A DNA stretch of 22,727 bases from Cladosporium sp. IMV 00045 (lineage: Eukaryota; Ascomycota; Dothideomycetes; Cladosporiales; Cladosporiaceae). Each line of letters begins with the position of its first letter. Position 1 is the stretch's first letter. The stretch spans positions 3,730 to 26,456 of the forward strand of contig MSJI02000140.1 of NCBI GenBank assembly GCA_001931905.2, given 5' to 3'. The notes below the pieces were generated by a model, which worked only from the letters and a program-made list of their open reading frames with translations, had not been told where the DNA came from and searched no databases. Of this stretch, positions 8,581 to 18,891 are shown one piece after another. The position numbers and the translations under genes are program-made.

Positions 8581-10051
8581 TCATGCGCCTTGCCTCGTAT
8601 AATAGAAGTTTTCTTCGGGTACCCTACCGCGCAAAAAAATTGGCTCTGAACCACGAACATAAACGTCTTCGAAAAGGACTTTGGAGGTAGCTTCAGGGAC
8701 AGGCATTTCCTCGGCAATTGCCACCTCTTCAGCAACGTGAGCGCGCGCCTGTTTGTCAATTGTTTTGAGCTGCTCCTCGGAAGCAACTGACCAGTCAAGC
8801 AGCTTCTGCCTGAGACCAGTGATAGGATCTTTGGTACTGCGCATACGCTGAACCTCCGCACGTGATCGATAAGTCGTACCGGAATCAGACATGGAATGGC
8901 CCCCATAACGATATGTGACGTACTCATGTACGAGGGGCCCTTTGCCTTGACGACACCATTCCCTGCCATGCTGCACGGCGGCTTTTACAGCAAGGACATC
9001 CATGCCGTTGATCTTGAGACCGGGGATGTACTGTCCGCGTTTGTAATAGTCGGTAGAGGCGGCTGCACGAGAGGCAGAGGTACCCATACCATACAGGTTA
9101 TCTGTTGTCTTGATCAGTAATGGAATCTGTCTTGCTTTGATGGGCATGTACTCACTTTCGCAACCGAAGATTACAGGCAGATCCCATAGTTTTGCCATAT
9201 TAAAAGCCTCGAATACCTGCCCCTGATTTGACGCACCATCGCCATAGAGCGCAAGTGTAACACTGTCTTTGCACTGGTACTTGTTGGCAAACGCAATACC
9301 AGCGCCGATGGGCACCTGAGCACCAACGATTCCGTTACCACCGTAGAACCCAGTGGCAAACATGTGCATAGAGCCGCCTTTACCGCGTGCAATGCCCTCA
9401 CGGCGGCCCAGAAGCTCACCGATAATGGATCGGACACTAGCGCCGCGCATCATGGCAAAACCGTGGCATCGATAAGCTGTGATTATCTGATCGTCCTTTG
9501 TGATTGCGTGTTCCATTCCGACTGCCACGGCCTCCTGGCCGGTGGCTAGATGGCAGAAACCTCGAATTTTTTGCTCCTTGTATAGGCGATCGGCGGCAAT
9601 TGCCATGCGACTGACAAGACATCAGCAACATGCCTTGAAATCGCTGAATAATTCTTCTATGTTCCAGCAGTGCCTCTGCAGGTCACTTTATTAACTCCAA
9701 GATCCACATACCGTATGCAAACCATGTCGTATTACATCTGTCGCAATTCCCTTTTGCTGGTCTGGAGTTTATAGGGCGGTGATTCGAATTCGTAGGCCTC
9801 GAACGATCCGTCTCCGAGGTGTATCAGGAAAGGTTCGTCATCGTCCTGTTACCTAATACATCAGCAATTCCATCTCTCAAAAATCTTTGGAGATCCCGGA
9901 AATGACATACCAACGGCGCCCCAAGTCGCTTGACATGGCTGTTGGCCGCGTCTGTACACACATTGCGCCTAAGCGGGGGAAACGACGTCTTGACACGCGA
10001 AATACACGATGCGACAGTCGTCCAAGTCTTGACTTCACGTATCAAGTTCAT
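8581..10051 (-). CDS. Pyruvate dehydrogenase E1 component alpha-subunit-like gene, four exons, in-frame stop at codon 85
   Basis: Exons by eye: 10051-9911, 9845-9712, 9610-9156, 9101-8581 (416 codons before the stop, normal for mitochondrial E1-alpha). Introns are 65, 101 and 54 nt with GTATGT/GTGAGT donors, CTGAT branch points and CAG acceptors, and phases agree. Exon 1 encodes a basic, acid-free, mitochondrial-presequence-like N-terminus. Later come YDMVCIR/RMAIAADRLYKE, HLATGQEAVAVG, AYRCHGFAMMRG, GKGGSMHMF, the thiamine diphosphate motif GDGASNQG (214-221) ending at NN (243-244), and the phosphorylation loop GGHSMSDSGTTYR (site-1 Ser312 kept; the usual Pro after SMSD is Ser316). E1-alpha with E1-beta decarboxylates pyruvate in the mitochondrial matrix. 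In exon 2, RELRQM is followed by TAA (9734-9732) where a conserved Tyr is expected, then YDMV resumes. So the gene is either a young pseudogene or read from a downstream ATG without import signal. Probably a paralogue; E1-beta is not nearby. Confidence 0.9.
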
Positions 10052-11132
10052 GATGTGATGCTCTGATGTAGCTGCATGTGAAAAGATTGCGCAAGACTGT
10101 TAGTAATTGGAAAAGGAGTCAGTGTCACCAGCCAACAGTCTCGTTCGCCGTGGAAATATAACGGAGATAATTTCCCTGCAACTTCCGAATATCGTTGAGC
10201 CTTCAGAGTACTTTGAGAGAAGCTTTGGGCAATAACATCTTTTCGGGGCTCGCTTGCATGCCAGAATTAAGCGGGCACATCTCAACATCTTGATCACGCT
10301 CCGAAGGTTTGTCCCTAGTGGTACAAAATACCCAGGACAAGCGCTCAGTAATTAGGATCGTAGGCTCCGTTCACAAAAGGTGAGAATTCCAATGTCGGAT
10401 TCCAGCTTTGTGCTCATTGCCGACGTACATTCTTGCGTAATTACAGAGACAAAGGCGTTCCTTGTTCATTTGCCTACGTCGATGAAATTTTTACTTTTTC
10501 AACAAAACAGCCTCTGCATTCGTGATCATAATTCTTTGGCCATCTAAGCTTCCTAGATGGGATCCATTCTGGCTGACTGGATCGTGAAAGGGACTAGGCT
10601 TATCATACTGGCGCGCACGAGCACGGTTCTTGCGAGTAAGGTTCTGATAGGATCGAATTTGCGAGCGGACTTACCGGCCGGATTTAAAAAGTTCTTTCAG
10701 GCATCTTGCGATTGGGGCCTACGACAAGTCAGGGACGGCTCATTGACTGGCTAGAGAAACAAGTGATTTCCCACTGTCTTGGGTTGATGACATTGGAATT
10801 CGGGGGATCTGTAGACTCTTCGCTGGGAAGAACAAATCGTCCATTGTTCCTTATGCGACGGAGTTAGAGGTCGTGCATGCCTGTTGAGAGAGGGCGAGCC
10901 GTGTCCGGAAAGTAACGTTCCTGCGCGATGGTCCACCGCTGGGTCCGCGACAAGCTCTCGTCATTGGCCGAGCCTAGTGAACTCCACTTTGTCGCTTGTC
11001 AATCGCAGTTATGTGGGTGCGGCGTTTTGACGAGACTCGCATGCAAACCTCATTATCTATTTGCTTTGAGCTGGCCTTCCTTCAGCTTCCGGTCTTTCTT
11101 CATTTTCCTTCATGCTATCGTTTCCTCAAGGG
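10052..11132. other. Divergent intergenic region between the E1-alpha-like and alcohol dehydrogenase genes
   Basis: Both flanking genes start outward from this 1.08-kb stretch, so it should hold both promoters. Small reading frames here (for example 10557-10754 on the plus strand) have no protein-like character. I see no clear TATA box whose position could decide a start, no repeats and no RNA gene. Confidence 0.5.
11062..11132 (+). promoter_or_regulatory. Pyrimidine-rich tract upstream of the alcohol dehydrogenase start
   Basis: The 70 nt before the ATG at 11133 are dominated by C and T on the coding strand (runs such as CTTCCTTCAGCTTCC and TTTCTTCATTTTCCTTC). CT-rich tracts just upstream of the start are typical of core promoters and 5' leaders of filamentous fungi. 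There is an in-frame upstream ATG at 11112 inside the tract. Confidence 0.4.
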
Positions 11133-12418
11133 ATGTCTCAAGAAAATATGATGAAAGCACTCACCTTCGCCGGACCAGGTCAGATTGCCGTTGTCAACAA
11201 GTCCATTCCCAAAGTGGAAAATCCGAACGATGCCGTCATCAAGATGATTTGCACTACAATTTGCGGCACCGATTTGCATATCATTGGAGGAGATGTTCCT
11301 ACTGTGCACACAGGCCGCACTTTGGGACACGAAGGCATCGGCACTGTCGAAGCAGTTGGCAATGAGGTCAAAAACTTCAAGAGGGGCGACAAGGTGATTA
11401 TTGCGGCCATGGTGGCGTGTTCGAAATGTACATTTTGTCGGAAAAGGTGGGAGCTGATGCATAATTTGAACAAAATGAAGTTTGACGCTGACGATTCAAC
11501 CTTTCTTCAAGCATGCAGGATCTTTGCAAACACGGTGGCTGGCAACTCGGAAATGTTATCGATGGGTGCCACGCAGAATATGTTCGCGTTCCCTATGCCG
11601 ACACCAGCGTTTATCTAGCCCCTCCCAATGTGGATGACCGTGTCCTCGTAACCGTCAGCGACACGCTCCCTACCGCCTTTGAAGTCGGAGTAATCCGCGG
11701 AAATGTGCACCCTGGCTGCACGGTGGGGATAGTTGGTGCTGGACCCGTCGGCCTCGCTGCCGGACTCGTGAGCACTCTGTTTTCTCCCCGGTCTATCGTC
11801 TTCTTCGACCTCGATGCCTCGCGGCTCGCGCTCGCTAAGAACATCATCGGCCCCATTGCGAACACTATCAATACAAGTGGCGAAAACCGACGGGTCCCAA
11901 TTCGCGAGCTGGCTCAGGAACATTTCGGGGAAATCGACGGCTTCGACGTGGTGATGGAAGCAGCTGGCATTCCGGCAACGTGGAACATGTGTCAGCAGCT
12001 TGTGGGCAAGGGTGGCAGTATTGTGAATATCGGCGTACACGGGACGAAAGTGGACTTAGCTATCAACGATTTGTGGATGAAAGGAATCAGTGAGTCTGTC
12101 TCGTCGGTTCTCCGATTTGGTTTCTTTCTTCATTCGAAACGAGGGACATTTTGCTGATGGAAGACATGCAGCGATCTCAATGGCGCTCGTGAGCACGCAT
12201 ACAATTCCTCGACTGCTTGACCTACTCTCAGCAGGCCGTTTAGATACGGCTGGATTGATGGTGACGCACGGTCAGTATTCTTTGTTCTTTCTTTCCTGGG
12301 AGAAGCTTCGGCTGACTTCGCAGCAGAATTCAAGTTCAGTGAGGTTGAGAAGGCGTACGATGTCTTTCGCCACGCGGCAAAGACCGGGGCAATGAAGATC
12401 AGTATTACATTCGATTAA
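11133..12418 (+). CDS. Zinc-dependent medium-chain alcohol dehydrogenase (isopropanol/threonine dehydrogenase-like MDR), four exons
   Basis: Exons by eye: 11133-11446, 11512-12089, 12172-12270, 12327-12418, giving 360 aa. Introns are 65, 82 and 56 nt, with branch points CTGAC, CTGAT and CTGAC. The GroES-like N-terminal domain has the catalytic zinc ligands ICGTD (Cys44) and LGHEG (His66), with a likely third ligand at Asp155 (VSDTLPTAFEVG). Cysteines 96, 99, 102 and 110 form a structural-zinc loop, and the last is reached only with the acceptor at 11511, which is why I chose it. The Rossmann domain has GAGPVG (180-185), and the second strand ends in an acidic residue (FFD, Asp204), which points to NAD(H) rather than NADP(H). 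The C-terminus ends AMKISITFD. Likely reaction: oxidation of a secondary alcohol or reduction of the ketone or aldehyde, in the cytosol; the substrate cannot be read. The frame is intact. An in-frame ATG at 11112 would add seven residues; 11133 fits family length better. Confidence 0.9.
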
Positions 12419-14230
12419 CAAGTACAAAGCATCGAGTAGGTTTGGCTCAGCGAGGAACACATTTGATTTGCCATTAAAATGGACGAAATCATAAAAATCA
12501 AGTCCAATGGCCTGTCCCATTATTCAAACCATCGCAATGACATCGGCGGTGAATCTTCGTGGAGGACAAATTGCCGACATTGCAAGCGATGATGAGCAGC
12601 CCGCTAAAGCGTACTGCCTAGACGGCTGAAAAGATATGATTGAACCTCCCGCTTGAGCAGATCATTCAATTCAAAATATGAAAGCAATCTATATGCATTG
12701 AGCTCCTCGCGGTGAATTCACCAGCTAAGCCGTATGCGAGTAATGCTTCGATGGATGCGATCGTCCCTGAGACGGCTGGGCTCTAATTGGTCGATATCTA
12801 GCACGATCGCAAATCAAGAAATCATGCAGCTCAAAGCCACTGGACTTTGCGGTAAATCATAGAAATATCAAAGATTTCTCGTACTTGATTCGAGCCGTGA
12901 ACGCCAAAACGTACGAGAAGCGAGCATGACCGTACATCTACAAACACCAACGCGTCTACAGCAAACGCCAATGAGGACCCAAGGGGTTGCCCTTAGGAAA
13001 TCGGACGGATCAGGTCCATGTACACTGGTCTGATCCCTTGATTAGAATGCTACACTCTCAAATGAACCAAGAGCACCCATACAGCCCTTTACAAGACGAT
13101 AGCGCTTGCTCTTAGTATGTTTAGCATAGGGCCCCTCGTGAATCTTCTCCGACGTCGCTTTAGAAGATGCGAGAGTGCAGAACACCTTGATATTTTGACA
13201 GATGCGCCTTCCTTGCGAGTTGGGCCCCGTCTCCCTTGCGATTGTGCTCGGTGACGAGCTGCTCGAGCCTTTTCGCTCTTATCACTGAGAATGAGGTCGT
13301 TCTCATAATGAAAAGTGTGTATGCCATATTGTCTCGAAGCCACTTGCCAACATATAGGCCTTTGCGTATTGCACTGAGCGAGTTCAGCTAGTATGCCAAT
13401 CTGTGAAAGGCGCCTGGTAAGTACCTTCCGCGCTGACTCTCCACTTGCGCACAAGCACTATGGCTGGCGTGATGACCCTGACGGCATTGAAGACAATCAC
13501 GGCCATCAAGCTTCCATTTGAATGACGTTGGGGAATCTGTCATGGCGTGGCCTCGAGTTCGCTCAGCATATCTTGGGCTGGAATGTAAGATAACTGGAGC
13601 TCTTAGCATGAGCTATATAGAGCTGTCATTGGTGTCATTAAAGAGATAAGCCTGAATACCCGTACAAAATCTGATGACCCGTGTTCTGTGCCCTCATTTC
13701 ACGACATGATGCCTCGACCAGTCCGCTGGGAAAGAATTTGTCGCCCACAAGAGACGGAACAGAGTCTCGGAGGCGCTTCGGGCCGTAAGTGCAGATGTAC
13801 ACGGATCCCGAGTACATGTCATGACGGCCAATCAACAGAAGGGCCATGTGACTACGTAGGTGGCTTTAAGAGCCACGAAATTGTGTTTATAACCGAATTT
13901 TGCAGCTGGTCCGTATCCTCGCCCACTGGCGATTGGAAGCTAGACACAGCCCAAATGCTAAGCATTGCACAGGCTTAGCCCGTGATTCAACGATACTGTA
14001 AATTCGGACCCTTGGCATGCGGGCACCGGCGAACGTCGCAGCAGCAAATTCCAACGAAGCCGGCCCCATACTCGTGCAGCAGGCTCGATTGTAATGGACC
14101 TCAAGCTTGTCCCAAGGGAACGATCCAGCTGGAATTCCCGCAATTAGTCCGCCATTGATCCAGACCCTTCCGTCAAGCGATCCAGGCCACAACAGCATCA
14201 GTCACGATGTTCAATCTCCAGTGGCGGGAA
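12419..14230. other. No recognised gene; scattered minus-strand frames of unclear value
   Basis: 12419-13080 shows nothing beyond the 3' flank of the dehydrogenase. A minus frame at 13454-13089 (121 codons) contains ASRQYGIHTFHYENDLILSD, faintly like fungal F-box-type proteins (R-x-Y-x-E-x-x-x-FY-x-EN), followed by basic repeats; too weak to call. Minus frames 14198-13887 (with VWINGGLIAGIPAGSFPWDK) and 13847-13638 (with MYSGSVYICTYGPKRL) read somewhat like protein but in different frames with stops between. They may be a further decayed gene I cannot identify. Confidence 0.3.
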
Positions 14231-14312
14231 GACATCAATCGTCCATTTGTCTAGCATTCTAAGACTTGTAGTGAGTGTCTCTTCTTCATCTCTTTTCTCT
14301 TTCCCACCTCAC

Positions 14313-14881
14313 TCGAGTCAGCAACAACTATTCTTCCGGCGACTGCGAAAACCAGCTTCGTACTGTCGTACTGCAAGTTTTGGATGAATTTGGAGAAAGT
14401 GTTCTTGAACGCAGGTATGCTGGGTTATCCCTTTGACAACTCCCCACCCACATACTTATTTTTTCGGTCTCTCAATGCTTTTCTTGCATAGCCATGATGT
14501 TAGGATTTGCGAATCATCGGAAACCATCCAAGGGAGCCACGCTGACCGCCCTTGATAAAAGAGGATATCACTGTATCATCATCGCATTCACATGGCACTC
14601 TATCTTCGACAATCCTTGCGATCAGGAACATGCAAATTGGGTGCGAGGCAGACCAAGCCTCATCATGCGAGCGAAACCCAGCAGCAGTGACGTTCGTGGA
14701 GGCACGTGAAGCCTTGATGATTGTGCTTGGTTTTCTCGAGCAAGACAAGATGTCAAACGAATATTTGGATGATGAAGAGGCGAACACTTTGAGAGGATTA
14801 GTCGAAAAACTGGATTTGCAATCAGAATCTCAGAAACAGCAGACTGTTGGCATTCAAAAATTCTTAAATGACGTCCATTAA
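14313..14881 (+). other. Possible relic of a small spliced gene, family not recognised
   Basis: A plus frame (14313 to 14414) encodes QLRTVVLQVLDEFGESVLER and ends at a good donor (GTATGC at 14415) matched by an acceptor (ATAG at 14488-14491), a 77-nt intron. The frame after the acceptor stops within about 20 codons (TGA near 14554). The neighbouring frame, open from 14552 to a TAA at 14881, ends in an amphipathic acidic helix: VTFVEAREALMIVLGFLEQD then EEANTLRGLVEKLDL. The two parts would form one small helical protein only with another intron or a frameshift, so the gene is either mis-split by me or decayed. No ATG start is evident for either part. Confidence 0.25.
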
Positions 14882-17241
14882 CAAAACTTGGGGCTAGCAG
14901 TGTTGTAGGCTTGAAGCAGAAAGGCTGGTATCATTAGGCTAAGCAACGGCGTCCAAGTCAAGCAAACCGACGAATGGATCTATCGAACGCCCGGGGTATA
15001 AGGAGTGTCCGGCTGGATCTATATGTAGCGCATGTGGGACGAGGTCGAGCCATTTATATTGCAAAAGCTCGCTAGATACAATTCTTCTCCAATCCTGTTC
15101 ATGTTGTCACTCGCGTCGCGCTTCAGCATACGCAAGACAGCACACTTTGTTCCAACCGGGAGCGCACAAAGACCGGCATATGGATATGACCATGTAACTC
15201 TCGGATGGTTTATTCTCTGCTGACTTACCCAGCATCCTTGTAATTCTTGGGCTCGAGGAGTAGAGTCTCTGGAAAACGTCTGGATTCTCAACTATTACTT
15301 CAACTCCACGCATCTCGATGCAGTGCCATGTAACATGAAGATCACGGGAAACAGGTTTGCGTATCTTTGGACATTGGGCTCCAGCTTGATACCTTCCACG
15401 CGTTTTCGAGAACTCCGCGCTACACCGTAGCACAGGCAAGAAATGTGTGCGATGCCCAGTATGGCAGTCACCTCGCGGAGTTCCGCGTCGATCGGCAGGA
15501 TCTTGATGAAGCATAAGCCCACAAGTTCAGGTGCATCATCGTTCATCTGGGTAAAAGTATCAGGTATAGGTTGATGACTTGAGCCTAAACAATGTGTGCT
15601 ACCATGGGGTGACAAAAGTGTTCCCTTGCTGGAGAGGACGCAAGGAAAGAGGAGAAAGAATATTGACAAGGCCGCGGTAACATGAGGATCGTCGCATCTA
15701 CGATCTCATCACTAAATGCCACCGTGACAGCCGTTATAACGCGATGGAGCTCATCAGTGATGTCTAGGGGTCGATTCCAATCCCTGGAAGATACTTGAAT
15801 GACCCCGCATTCTCTTTCGGAAAGAGTTCAAGGTATGGTTCCCGATGCTTAGAAAGTCAGGCCTGCAGGAATTGTGAGATCCGTGCTTTATACGATCTCT
15901 GCGCCAGGAGGTTTCATACCTCCTATCCAGTCGGGCCTCTAGTTCCATGACATACGATATCGTCCTGTCATGAGTTGTTAGCTGTTGAAGATTGCCGGAC
16001 AAGAGCATCCAGACCGCCACCGACCCACTGAATGTATAAAGCAGTGGATGGCTCCAGCAGGCTTCAGAATGCGCTCCTCCTCTGATCGAACCAAAGCGAT
16101 ATATAATGAGATACATGGAAATGAAGGTCGTCGAAAGAGCTTATAATGTCTGCACTCTTGGTCTATGTCTGCATGGTGAGGAAAAACTTTTAGTGCGGAG
16201 AGCTTGCGGGCTCATGCGGGAACGAGTATGAGAGCATTCCACCGCCAAATCTGGTCTCGAATGCGGCTTATGGATACATGCTTTGCGAGAACCTGCACTT
16301 GTTTGAAAGAACGTCATTTTTGTCGTGAACAGAATCTCCCTACCATCGTCCGAGCTTATGCTCACGCTGTATCCGAGGCAACTTCGCGCAAGCATGTCTG
16401 AAGCCGCTTCGAACAAGCTTCGAAGCTCGTACGCTACTGGAGCCGAGAGCTTGAATGCCATTTCTCCCAGAAATTCATCAACGCACTCATCTCCCGAACA
16501 TGAGGCCTCGAAATTTACAACATCAATCGATGCAGCCAGGAGCAAGGAAAGACGTGGATTGGACTCCACCGATCACGGAGGAAGAGGTTCCCAGACTGAT
16601 ACAAGCATTGTTTCTGAGGGAGAATCGGAGCAGATGCTGCCGAGCATGCCCACACCACCTCGTCGTCAAACCCAGAAGCCTAGCTTCAACGCATAAACGC
16701 CAAAGATAAAAGCTTGGGAGGAGCCTGTTGAATCAGTTACTTTTACTGCTGCAATATGGAAACCCACCCATCTGGCCAAGGCGAATTTGCTGGTGCGTGT
16801 CTCTGGCCGTTTTAATCCTTGTGGTCCGCATATTCCGTGGCTCGTCCGTGTTTACCGGTGGTCTAGATCTGATCCAGGAAAAGTGCGGCTCGCAAGATGG
16901 TGCGAGCCTAACCTGGTTTATCTTGGCTTGTGGCTTCGCAGTTGGCATCACTCATGGCTATCACCTCCAAAGGGAGTTGTTCAACGACGCCCTCATCTAA
17001 ATTATTCCTTTCGTAAGTTTTCTTCAACAACCTCCGTGCCGTACAACGATTTCGGCGGTCTAATCATCTGCAGGGATTTCTGCGGTGTGTTGTCAAAATC
17101 AGGGCTGCCTTATGCATACGATAAATCGGAGGGTGAGAAAGGCAGCCACTGAGGTACTTGCTCAGACACCTTGAGATAGAATAGGGAGCAATTAGCCAGT
17201 AGACATTCTTTTGATCGACGGGAAATGTATCACAAATGCAA
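14882..17241. other. 2.4-kb stretch without a recognisable gene
   Basis: Several frames of 90-140 codons exist on both strands but none matches a family I know. The more protein-like pieces are minus 15669-15295 with 15514-15107 (two overlapping frames; segment GVEVIVENPDVFQRLYSSSP then a possible donor GTAAG near 15230), minus 16116-15754 (TISYVMELEARLDRRYETSW), minus 16569-16141 (CVDEFLGEMAFKLSAPVAYE) and plus 16728-17000 (two hydrophobic segments that could span a membrane). None has a convincing start, splice pattern or continuity. I would treat the region as decayed or noncoding. Confidence 0.3.
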
Positions 17242-18108
17242 TCATTCCAATCGTACTGGGCTGGCTAGGATTTCTTCGAGGACAAACCCATGTTTCCTTG
17301 TATCCTCGACTTCCCAAAATTTGCTTTGAGCAGCGGGTTCTGAGAAGTTCTTCTCAGCATCCCATCCACTGATGAGCAAGTATGATCCTCGAGAGGCAGT
17401 GATCTCAAGTTGCCGTGAGATTGTTCCAGCACTGACGCTGAACTGTAATTTGCTTCCAATGACCACTTCGAAGCCCGAAATACTTTCGACACTGCTCTTG
17501 AGAGCTCTTAAATGCTCCCGAAAGTTGATCGGACCTCTCTCAGCTATGCTGAATCGCGTGATCGTGATTGTCGAAGCGCAGTACGTCGCTTTGCGCTTGT
17601 GGAAGAGGTGATGATATATGAGTTTAATCTTGGAACAGGGAAACTCTACGTCGTACGTCTCGTCCCATTCTAGGGTGGCTGTGCACGAGCGTAGTTCTTC
17701 CATCACGACCTTGAAACCCTGACAGACGCAAGCCTGGGCGTATCCTTGAGCGTTCGGCCAGTGGTTGATGTAGTACATCATTGAAGGTTCTCTGATGTTT
17801 TGCAAGAGGTAGCAAGGATTTCGAGAAAATCGGGTCATAATGCTGATTCCTTCGGTGAGGACTAAGCGCAAGGTTGCAGTAAAGTGGTCGCAAGGTGCAT
17901 CGTGTAGGTATCCGTTGTGCTTTTGTTGCAAATGTGGTGAGTGAAGCCGGAGGCATGTGACTTGCAGGGTCATTGTTTCGTGCAACTCTGTACCATGGGG
18001 GAAGTCTTGCTGAAAGATGATGTTCCGAATGCTTATTTGATGTTGCTGGAAGCAGGTACATTGGGCCCGATACGGAAGATTGCGCGTGATTGCCATTGCT
18101 TGCCCCAT
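17242..18108 (-). CDS. Hypothetical protein, 288 aa, family not recognised
   Basis: An uninterrupted frame without introns. I chose the ATG at 18108 (MGQAMAITRNLPYR); the frame is open to 18216 but offers no other ATG there. Composition is ordinary for a soluble protein, with no signal peptide and no membrane segment. The N-terminal 75 residues are rich in Gln, His and Cys. The C-terminal two thirds contains LQNIREPSMMYYINHWP, TATLEWDETYDVEFPCSKIK, TITRFSIAERGPINFREHLR, FEVVIGSKLQFSVSAGTISR and ends VLEEILASPVRLE. The alternating hydrophobic pattern near the end suggests beta structure. The length of the open frame among broken neighbours and its natural composition argue that it is coding, but I see no catalytic or binding motif and assign no function. 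It stands alone: the nearest feature on either side is more than 700 nt away. Confidence 0.6.
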   Translation of the reverse strand: MGQAMAITRNLPYRAQCTCFQQHQISIRNIIFQQDFPHGTELHETMTLQVTCLRLHSPHLQQKHNGYLHDAPCDHFTATLRLVLTEGISIMTRFSRNPCYLLQNIREPSMMYYINHWPNAQGYAQACVCQGFKVVMEELRSCTATLEWDETYDVEFPCSKIKLIYHHLFHKRKATYCASTITITRFSIAERGPINFREHLRALKSSVESISGFEVVIGSKLQFSVSAGTISRQLEITASRGSYLLISGWDAEKNFSEPAAQSKFWEVEDTRKHGFVLEEILASPVRLE

Positions 18109-18891
18109 AGCAATGCAACGGGCGCCGACCGGCCCGGAACGGAAGTCTTGGACGGGCGAGCCTGCGATTGAGCTTATCCTAAAACCCCTATCGATCTTCG
18201 TCCGCTGTAGCCGCAATGCCAGAACATGGCCGCGTAAATATGAGAGAGAAATAGTCTGCAGGCATGAACTGCCGTGTGGGGACCGTAAGTCATTGGTATG
18301 ATTTGGGTTTGATTTTGGGCCACGAAACAGACTAGCCGGCTCAGAAGAATTTTGAAACTAAATCGAACATTGGAAGCCACCTGCGAGATAGGTGATCTCG
18401 GGATCTCTCTTTTTCGTCCGGCTTGACTCCCTCAATCTGAAACAGTACCTCCTTCTTCACCCGCTCAAACACAATCCCTTATTTGCGACTAATACTCATC
18501 CTCATTCTGGGCGTCCGTAACAATCGTGAGGAGATTCGCTGGCCACTATTGTATGTTTTCGAAGCGGTTCCAGCGAGAAGTTAATTAATCAGATCATGCG
18601 AGGAACCGAGCGATCGCTCATTCTCGTCAGCCATAGGAGGTCAGCGAGCTAGTCAAAAGGGAGCCTACAGAGATTCGATGACTCGAAGCGCCGCTGAAGC
18701 CAATGATGGATGGGGCATACTGCTTGCTTTTCAAGAGGATCGACTGCCAGATACGCCGTGAGCCGGCCTACCTTCTCGTGGCTGTGGGCAAGCTTCAAGC
18801 GTTTGGCCTCCGCCTGCCCAGCGAAGTGCGAGCCTCGCAAATTCGGAGCGATCTATTCTGCCTTTTGAGGCGCTGGCATCGCATTCGAAGG
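18109..18891. other. Intergenic, nothing recognised
   Basis: This stretch would include the promoter of the 288-aa gene (reading left) and the 3' flank of the broken gene at 18892-19546. Frames near 18649-18840 are overlapping shadows without protein-like character. No repeats or RNA gene seen. Confidence 0.4.

Noticed and set aside
11611..12040. Minus-strand frames of 86 and 141 codons
   Set aside because: Antisense to the Rossmann domain of the alcohol dehydrogenase.
16325..16696. Ser/Pro-rich plus-strand frame ending PPRRQTQKPSFNA
   Set aside because: Could be the tail of a nuclear protein, but there is no upstream exon, start or homology signal, and another frame on the minus strand is equally plausible.
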